From: Burkholderiaceae bacterium
Lineage (GTDB): Bacteria; Pseudomonadota; Gammaproteobacteria; Burkholderiales; Burkholderiaceae_C
Reading direction: 5' to 3'
NCBI GenBank assembly: GCA_017853735.1
Contig: JAFMJA010000174.1
Location: 1-5,918 of the forward strand
DNA: 5,918 bases
Part shown: positions 1-5,500 of the stretch, in pieces
Layout of the letters: each line of letters starts with the position of its first letter
Position numbering within the stretch: position 1 is the stretch's first letter
Made by a program: the position numbers and the translations under genes
The notes under the pieces: generated by a model
What the model was told of the DNA's origin: nothing
Database searches by the model: none
Seen by the model: only the letters and a program-made list of their open reading frames with translations

Positions 1-1
1 G

Positions 2-736
2 CCGGCGTTGATGGCCTTGGCGGGTTGGCAGGGTTTATGGTGGGGGTTGTCCCTTTTCACGGTGCTGGTGATGGTCTGGCTAGGACTGGTAGTGCCCCCG
101 GACGACAAGCTGAAGTCCATTAGCCAAAGCGGGGCAACGGGTTGGCTGCATCGCTTGCGACAAACCCTTTCTGCATCAGGCCCATGGCTGGTCGCCCTGA
201 GCTTTGCGGTGTATTCGGCGCAGTGGCTGGCGGTCATTGGTTTTCTGCCCACCATCTATACGCAAGCGGGGTACTCCGGCGAGTCCACTGCAATCCTCAC
301 CGCCATGGTGGCCCTGGTCAATATTTTGGGCAACCTCCTGTCGGGCGCCTTGCTAGCACGCGCTTACCGGCCTGAGCATTTGCTCTACCTGGGCTTTTTG
401 GCGATGGGGATGGGAACTGCTTTTGCTTTTGGGGGTGGATCATGGGGACCTACCTCCCGCTTCATTTCAATTCTGCTGTTTTCAATGATCGGCGGAATGG
501 TGCCGGCCACGCTTTTTTCACTGGCTGTGAGGCTTGCGCCCAGTGATCGAACGATTTCCACCACGGTGGGCTGGATTCAGCAATGGTCTGCCATGGGTCA
601 GTTTCTCGGTCCACCGCTGGTGGCATGGGTGGCTGCAGGGGTGGGGGGCTGGCATGCGACCTGGTGGGTCACATGTGCTTGTTCACTGGTAGGCCTGGCG
701 TTGGCGAGACTCATCGCGCGGAGGCTGGGTGGATGA
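2..736 (+). CDS. MFS transporter, C-terminal half (5' end cut by window edge)
   Basis: This is an inner-membrane secondary transporter of the major facilitator superfamily; the substrate cannot be told from this fragment. The frame is open from the window edge (codons CCG GCG TTG ATG), so the ATG at 11 and the TTG at 8 are probably internal codons rather than starts. The 244 visible residues contain seven hydrophobic segments that fit TM6 to TM12 of a 12-TM protein: GWQGLWWGLSLFTVLVMVWL, then a basic cytoplasmic loop (HRLRQTL), GPWLVALSFAVYSAQWLAVI, a helix around ILTAMVALVNILGNLLSGAL, HLLYLGFLAMGMGTAFAFGG, FISILLFSMIGGMVPATLFS, a helix around WIQQWSAMGQFLGPPLVAWV, and a last one ending in a basic tail (RLIARRLGG). 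The GWQGLWWG entry to TM6 and the LPTIYTQAGYSG loop after TM7 resemble the CynX/NimT-like branch, a tentative placement. The TGA stop overlaps the next gene's ATG. No broken residues are seen in the part present. Confidence 0.85.
   Translation, partial: PALMALAGWQGLWWGLSLFTVLVMVWLGLVVPPDDKLKSISQSGATGWLHRLRQTLSASGPWLVALSFAVYSAQWLAVIGFLPTIYTQAGYSGESTAILTAMVALVNILGNLLSGALLARAYRPEHLLYLGFLAMGMGTAFAFGGGSWGPTSRFISILLFSMIGGMVPATLFSLAVRLAPSDRTISTTVGWIQQWSAMGQFLGPPLVAWVAAGVGGWHATWWVTCACSLVGLALARLIARRLGG
720..724 (+). promoter_or_regulatory. Ribosome binding site of the methyltransferase gene
   Basis: GGAGG lies 8 bases before the ATG at 733, inside the last codons of the transporter gene. It decides the start of the methyltransferase: the frame is open further upstream (an alternative start exists at 583), but that extension would lie wholly inside the transporter gene and has a composition unlike the family. 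Placement within the upstream gene, together with the ATGA overlap, suggests translational coupling. Confidence 0.75.
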
Positions 737-1626
737 AAACGCAGAAGACGTCAAAGTCTAAGCAACCAAGGCTGTCGGCCACCGATCTGTTGCCAGAGTT
801 GCGTCCGGGCCAGTCCATTGATTTGCTCAAGGAATTGCACATTCTCACCAGGGATGGTGGGCTGAATCAGGACTCACGTCGCAAACTCAAGCAGGTCCAG
901 CACCTGTACCAGTTCATAGAAAAAATTTTGTTGGAGCTGGAGTCAACCCGATCAGGCGACAGTCCTGAAATCACAATGGCCGATCATGGTGCGGGCAAGT
1001 CTTATCTGGGATTTATTGTTTACGACTTGTTTTTCAAGCACCGAGCCACCGGCCGTCTTTATGGGATTGAGGCGCGCCCTGAGCTGGTAGAGAGCGCCCG
1101 CAATCTGGCTGCGAGGCTGGGGTTTGTCCGGATGGAGTTTCTAAAGCTGCTCGTTGCCGAGGCCACCCAGGCAGCAGAGATGCCCGCGCAGATCGACCTG
1201 GTCACCGCGTTGCATGCCTGCGATACGGCGACGGACGATGCGATTGCTTTTGGGCTTAAGAAACAGGCGCGCGTGATGGTGCTGGTCCCTTGCTGTCAGG
1301 CCGAAGTGGCCCGAGCGCTCAATTCGGGCAAGGCGCTTTCTCTGGCGCGCACGCCGCTGGCTGAGCTCTGGCGCCACCCGCTGCACACCCGCGAATTGGG
1401 AAGTCAGATCACCAATGTGTTGCGCTGCCTCTACCTCGAGGCCTGTGGCTATCAGGTCACTGTCACCGAATTGGTGGGCTGGGAGCACAGCCTCAAAAAC
1501 GAGCTGATCATTGCGCGCTGGACTGGCCATCGAAAGCGCTCTTCGGCGCAACGCCTGCAAGCTATTCTGGCCGAATTCGGCCTGTTGTCCCTGCTCGAAT
1601 CGCGATTTACCCTTCCAAGCCAATAA
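733..1626 (+). CDS. Class I SAM-dependent methyltransferase, Methyltransf_32-like
   Basis: This is a 297-residue soluble protein that should transfer a methyl group from S-adenosylmethionine; the acceptor is unknown. The N-terminus is basic (KTQKTSKSKQ), followed by a helical region to about residue 75. The Rossmann-type domain shows motif I as ADHGAGKSYLGF (residues 83-94), an acidic residue after strand 2 in YGIEARPELV (E113), and the paired signatures ALHACDTATD (159-168) and VPCCQ (185-189). These last two are typical of the Methyltransf_32 family, which includes GSTCD-like proteins and is related to TRMT13 tRNA methyltransferases. EHSLKNELI (251-259) is a conserved-looking C-terminal element. 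An RNA substrate is plausible from the family and the basic tail, but it is an inference. The gene is complete, starts in an ATGA overlap with the transporter and has a GGAGG site. Its TAA stop is the first three bases of the left repeat of the downstream RAYT cassette, so the original C-terminus may have been altered there. Confidence 0.85.
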   Translation: MKTQKTSKSKQPRLSATDLLPELRPGQSIDLLKELHILTRDGGLNQDSRRKLKQVQHLYQFIEKILLELESTRSGDSPEITMADHGAGKSYLGFIVYDLFFKHRATGRLYGIEARPELVESARNLAARLGFVRMEFLKLLVAEATQAAEMPAQIDLVTALHACDTATDDAIAFGLKKQARVMVLVPCCQAEVARALNSGKALSLARTPLAELWRHPLHTRELGSQITNVLRCLYLEACGYQVTVTELVGWEHSLKNELIIARWTGHRKRSSAQRLQAILAEFGLLSLLESRFTLPSQ

Positions 1627-1647
1627 TTGGGGTCAGATTCCAATTAT
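1624..1647 (+). repeat. Left REP-like repeat of the RAYT cassette (imperfect palindrome)
   Basis: The repeat reads TAATTGG, then GGTCAGATT, then CCAATTA plus one T. TAATTGG (1624-1630) and CCAATTA (1640-1646) are exact reverse complements, giving a 7-bp stem with a 9-base loop. It is the inverted counterpart of 2430-2453, with a single mismatch (C at 1641 against A at 2436). Its first three bases are the stop codon of the methyltransferase gene. It ends 12 bases before the transposase ATG, so the hairpin could also affect translation of the transposase. Confidence 0.85.
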
Positions 1648-1659
1648 CATGTGGGCACT

Positions 1660-2379
1660 ATGGCGCGCCTTGCAAGACTCACCGTGGCGGATTATCCGCA
1701 CCATGTCATCCAACGAGGCAACAACCGGCAATCCATCTTTCTGGATGATGCAGACCGCCGCTTCATGCTGGATTTGCTGTTGGAAAAAGCCAGCGTCCTG
1801 GGCGTGGCTATCCATGCGTATGTCTTGATGGACAACCATTTTCACCTCTTGGTCACGCCAAGGGACTCTGATGGCTTGCCCAAGATGATGCAAGGGGTGG
1901 GGCGCCAATATGTGCGCTATTTCAACAAGCGATATCGACGAAGCGGCACTTTGTGGGAGGGGCGCTACCGATCCAATCTGATTGATAGTGAAGCCTATCT
2001 CTTGACCTGCATGGCTTATATCGAGCTCAACCCGGTTCGCGCAGGCATGGTGGAGCGGGCGCAGGATTTCCCCTGGTCAAGCCACGCCCATTACGCGGGG
2101 ACGCGGGCTGACCGAATGCTTAGCCCGCCTTCAACATATTGGTCCTTGGGCAATACCCCATTTGCACGCGAGGCAGCCTACATCGAATTTGTCAACGCGG
2201 GTGTGAAGCCTGAGCAACAAAAAGCGCTGACCAATTCAGCCCTTCATGGCTGGGCCCTCGGCGGGGCCGGTTTTATGCAAAACCTACAAAAACTTACCAG
2301 TCGCCGCATCAATATTGCCCATGCTGGGCGACCCAAAAGTAAAACGGGCGACTCTCAAAAAAAGAGTACGGTCGAATAA
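1660..2379 (+). CDS. REP-associated tyrosine transposase (RAYT), Y1/HUH family
   Basis: This 239-residue protein is related to the IS200/IS605 TnpA transposases. RAYT proteins nick and join single-stranded DNA at palindromic REP-type sequences through a 5'-phosphotyrosine intermediate. The N-terminus MARLARLTVADYPHHVIQRG is the family's typical opening, which fixes the start at 1660; the frame runs up to a TTG at 1627 directly after the previous stop, but those 11 codons lie in the repeat. The HUH metal-binding motif is MDNHFHLLV (H60, H62). The tyrosine helix is GRQYVRYFNKRY, with Y84 or Y87 as candidate nucleophile (Y87 in the YFN context favoured). Then follow the conserved SGTLWEGRYRS, YIELNPVRAGMV (120-131) and FPWSS (137-141). 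A C-terminal basic HAGRPKSK segment resembles the DNA-contacting tails of this family. No catalytic residue appears lost and the length is normal, so the protein looks intact. No strong Shine-Dalgarno site is visible upstream of 1660, suggesting low expression. Confidence 0.93.
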   Translation: MARLARLTVADYPHHVIQRGNNRQSIFLDDADRRFMLDLLLEKASVLGVAIHAYVLMDNHFHLLVTPRDSDGLPKMMQGVGRQYVRYFNKRYRRSGTLWEGRYRSNLIDSEAYLLTCMAYIELNPVRAGMVERAQDFPWSSHAHYAGTRADRMLSPPSTYWSLGNTPFAREAAYIEFVNAGVKPEQQKALTNSALHGWALGGAGFMQNLQKLTSRRINIAHAGRPKSKTGDSQKKSTVE

Positions 2380-2382
2380 GAG

Positions 2383-2406
2383 TAATTTAATCTGTCCCTA
2401 ATTTAA
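2383..2406 (+). repeat. Diverged REP-like repeat downstream of the transposase gene
   Basis: This copy lies 3 bases after the transposase stop and has the same orientation as the right repeat at 2430-2453. It reads TAATTT, AATCTG, TCCC, TAATTTAA; the right repeat reads TAATTAG, AATCTG, ACCCC, AATTAA. With one gap the two share the AATT ends and an AATCTG-N-CCC core. Read on the minus strand the core is GGGACAGATTAAATTA, as against GGGGTCAGATTCTAATTA in the right repeat. The two copies are separated by 23 bases. Confidence 0.65.
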
Positions 2407-2429
2407 CGATGCTTTTATAAAACCAGCGA

Positions 2430-2453
2430 ATAATTAGAATCTGACCCCAATTA
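2430..2453 (-). repeat. Right REP-like repeat of the RAYT cassette
   Basis: This is the inverted partner of 1624-1647, identical at 23 of 24 positions. Its own palindrome is slightly damaged: TAATTAG (2431-2437) against CCAATTA (2447-2453) leaves one A-C mismatch in a 7-bp stem. It lies in the 141-base gap before gltB, ending 67 bases before the gltB start codon, so it may be part of the gltB leader or sit at the edge of its promoter. Confidence 0.85.
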
Positions 2454-2471
2454 ATTTGCTTGGCAATTGGG
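2446..2471. other. Potential hairpin at the right edge of the cassette
   Basis: CCCAATT (2446-2452) and AATTGGG (2465-2471) are exact reverse complements around a 12-base loop. The left arm belongs to the right repeat and the right arm lies outside it. A second, competing stem inside the same stretch pairs AATT-T-GC (2453-2459) with GCAATT (2463-2468) around TTG, with one bulged T. No T-run follows directly, so it is not a convincing intrinsic terminator. Confidence 0.35.
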
Positions 2472-2485
2472 CTGTCTTGCATTAT
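2456..2485 (+). promoter_or_regulatory. Tentative sigma70-type promoter for gltB
   Basis: TTGCTT (2456-2461) and CATTAT (2480-2485) are separated by 18 bases and lie 35 bases before the gltB start codon. The match to consensus is weak, particularly at the -35. The site starts just outside the right repeat. If real, gltB is expressed independently of the upstream operon and the cassette sits immediately upstream of the -35. A second AT-rich -10-like stretch, TATAAA (2416-2421), has no good -35. Confidence 0.22.
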
Positions 2486-2509
2486 TCTTGCTCCCCCTGT
2501 GATTTTTTT

Positions 2510-2514
2510 AGGAG
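2510..2514 (+). promoter_or_regulatory. Ribosome binding site of gltB
   Basis: AGGAG is 6 bases before the ATG at 2521 and follows a run of seven T (2503-2509), giving an accessible unstructured leader. It supports 2521 as the gltB start and predicts strong translation. Confidence 0.8.
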
Positions 2515-2520
2515 CGGGCC

Positions 2521-5500
2521 ATGTCGACGGCTGCCGAAATCAAACACCTGCAAGAAAACGGCCTCTATGGCCCCAGTCATGAGCACGATGCCTGCGGCGT
2601 TGGCTTCGTGGCCCATATCAAGGGTGTCAAGACCCATGACATCGTTCGCGGCGCTCTGAAGATTCTGGAGAATCTCGACCACCGTGGCGCGGTAGGAGCT
2701 GACAAGCTGATGGGGGATGGGGCGGGCATTCTGATCCAGATCCCCGATACCCTTTACCGCGAGGAAATGGCCAAACTGGGTGTTGAACTGCCACCGCCCG
2801 GCGAATACGGGGTCGGCATGATTTTTCTGCCCAAAGAGCATGCCTCCCGGCTGGCCTGTGAACAGGAGATGGAGCGTGCCATCAAGGCTGAAGGGCAGCT
2901 CCTGCTGGGATGGCGGGATGTTCCTATCAACCGCGAGATGCCCATGTCGCCCACTGTACGTGAAAAAGAGCCTGTGCTGCGCCAGGTATTCATCGGACGG
3001 GGCAATGATGTGATTGTGCAGGACGCCCTGGAGCGCAAGCTGTTTGTCATTCGCAAGACCGCCAGCGCATCAATTCAGCGCCTGAAGCTCAAGCACAGCA
3101 AGGAATATTACGTGCCCAGCATGTCCAGCCGGACAGTGATCTACAAAGGCTTGTTGCTCGCAGATCAAGTGGGTACTTACTATTTGGATCTGAAGGACTC
3201 ACGCTGTATATCCGCATTAGGCCTGGTCCATCAACGCTTTTCCACCAATACCTTCCCCGAGTGGCCTCTGGCCCACCCCTACCGTTATGTGGCCCATAAC
3301 GGAGAGATCAATACTGTCAAGGGCAATTACAACTGGATGAAGGCCCGGGAAGGGGTGATGAGTTCACCGGTGTTGGGTGCCGACCTGCAGAAACTCTACC
3401 CAATCAGTTTCGCCGATCAGTCAGACACCGCCACCTTTGACAACTGCCTTGAGCTGCTGACAATGGCTGGCTACCCGATCAGCCAGGCTGTGATGATGAT
3501 GATTCCCGAGCCATGGGAACAGCATGCCACCATGGACGAGCGAAGAAAAGCCTTCTACGAGTACCACGCCGCCATGCTGGAGCCATGGGATGGTCCAGCC
3601 TCAATCGTGTTCACCGATGGCAGACAGATTGGCGCCACACTGGACAGAAATGGCCTGCGACCATCTCGCTACTGCATCACCGATGATGACCTGGTCATCA
3701 TGGGCTCTGAATCAGGGGTATTGCCTGTCCCGGAGAACAAAATTGTGCGCAAATGGCGCTTGCAGCCTGGCAAGATGTTCCTGATCGACCTGGAACAGGG
3801 ACGGATGATTGACGATGAAGAACTGAAGGCAGGACTTGCCAACAGCAAACCTTACAAGCAGTGGATCGAAAATCTGCGAATCCGCTTGGATGATGTCGAG
3901 CAGCCAGTTGCAGGCGAAGGAGAGAGCAGTTCGAAAGGCCCTGTGGAAGAGTCGTCCTCCGCAGCATTTGAGCAAGTATCTTCCAGCCTGATGGATCGCC
4001 AACAGGCGTTTGGCATGACCCAGGAGGACCTCAAATTTCTGATGGCCCCGATGGCGGCCAATGGGGAGGAGGCCATCGGTTCCATGGGTAACGACAGTCC
4101 GCTGGCTGTGCTGTCCAACAAAAACAAACCGCTTTACAACTATTTCAAGCAATTGTTCGCCCAGGTGACCAATCCACCGATTGATCCGATCCGGGAAGCC
4201 ATTGTGATGTCACTGGTTTCATTCATCGGCCCTAAACCGAACCTGCTCGATATCAATCAGGTCAATCCTCCGATGCGACTGGAAGTTAGCCAGCCCATTC
4301 TGGACTATTCCGATATGGCGAAGCTGCACAACATCGCCAGTACCACCCAGGGAAAGTTTCGCAGCTACACCCTGGACATTACTTACCCGCTCACATGGGG
4401 GCATGAAGGTGTAGAGGCCAAGCTGGCTTCGCTATGCGCCGAAGCGGTGGATGCGATCAAAGGTGGCCACAACATCCTGATCATCAGCGACCGCGCTGTC
4501 AGTGCCTCACAAGTGGCCATTCCGGCCCTGCTGGCGCTATCGGCCATCCATCAGCACCTGGTGCGCGAGGGAAGGCGTACCACTGCTGGTCTTGTGGTGG
4601 AAACCGGTACGGCACGCGAAGTACACCACTTCGCTGTGCTGGCAGGTTATGGCGCAGAGGCCGTGCATCCCTACCTCGCTCTGGAGACCCTGGAGGCACT
4701 GCACAAAAACCTACCTGGAAATCTCAATGCAGACAAGGCCATCTACAACTACGTCAAGGCCATCGGCAAAGGACTCTCGAAGATCATGTCCAAAATGGGC
4801 GTGAGTACCTATATGAGCTACTGCGGCGCTCAACTGTTTGAAGCAATTGGCATCAATAGCGAGACAGTGTCCAAGTACTTTACCGGCACACCCAGCCGGG
4901 TCGAGGGCATCGGTGTGTTTGAAATTGCCGAAGAGGCCATTCGCATGCACAAGGCGGCATTTGGACATGATCCGGTGCTGACCAATATGTTGGACGCTGG
5001 CGGGGAATATGCCTGGCGAATTCGGGGCGAGGAACATATGTGGACGCCCGATGCCATTGCCAAACTGCAGCACAGCACTCGTTCCAACAACTTCAACACC
5101 TACAAGGAATACGCTCAGATCATCAACGATCAAAGCCAGCGTCAGATGACCCTGCGTGGCCTGTTTGAATTCAAGGTGGATCCAAGCAGGGCGATCCCGA
5201 TTGACCAAGTTGAGCCAGCCAGCGAAATTGTCAAGCGCTTTGCAACAGGCGCCATGTCCCTGGGATCGATATCCACTGAGGCTCATGCCACGCTGGCCGT
5301 CGCCATGAACCGCATTGGCGGCAAAAGCAATACCGGGGAAGGCGGCGAGGACCCGGCACGCTATCGCAAGGAGCTCAAAGGCATTCCGATCAAGCAAGGG
5401 GAAACCCTGAAAAGCGTGATCGGTGAGGAGCAGGTCGAAGTGGATATCCCCTTGCAGGATGGCGACTCCCTGCGCTCCAAAATCAAGCAAGTGGCTTCGG

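Larger units (their letters stand above)
1624..2453 (+). mobile_element. RAYT cassette: Y1 transposase flanked by inverted palindromic repeats
   Basis: An 830-base unit consists of a RAYT gene bounded by inverted repeats at 1624-1647 and 2430-2453, which match at 23 of 24 positions. A third related repeat lies at 2383-2406. This is the usual layout of a RAYT with its cognate REP-like sequences (REPtron). Such units are not classical insertion sequences: IS200/IS605 elements have no terminal inverted repeats and make no target duplications, and RAYT units are generally single-copy and inherited vertically. I see no clear target-site duplication at the edges. The unit sits between an accessory operon and gltB. 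The boundaries given are those of the repeats and are approximate. Confidence 0.7.

Noticed and set aside
583..732. N-terminal extension of the methyltransferase by 50 codons
   Set aside because: It lies entirely inside the transporter gene in another frame. The ATG at 733 has a GGAGG site at the right distance and an ATGA overlap.
1141..1623. Minus-strand open frame of 160 codons
   Set aside because: It is antisense to the methyltransferase gene, with an Arg/Gln/His-rich translation typical of a shadow frame.
1627..1659. Transposase start at TTG 1627
   Set aside because: The 11 extra codons lie in the repeat and its edge, while MARLARL at 1660 matches the family's normal N-terminus.
1624..2453. 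Cassette as a classical DDE-type insertion sequence with target duplication
   Set aside because: The transposase has HUH and tyrosine motifs with no DDE pattern, and no direct duplication is visible at the outer edges.
2465..2488. Possible fourth copy of the repeat, starting AATTGGG after the right repeat
   Set aside because: Only the first seven bases match well; the GGTCAGATT loop and the second arm are not recognisable.
2491..2510. T-run before gltB as an intrinsic terminator
   Set aside because: The seven T at 2503-2509 are preceded by CTCCCCCTGTGA, which forms no stem, and the run is directly followed by the gltB ribosome binding site.
3712..4152. Minus-strand open frame of 146 codons with several overlapping neighbours
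   Set aside because: It is antisense to the gltB amidotransferase and linker region and shows no motif or ribosome binding site.
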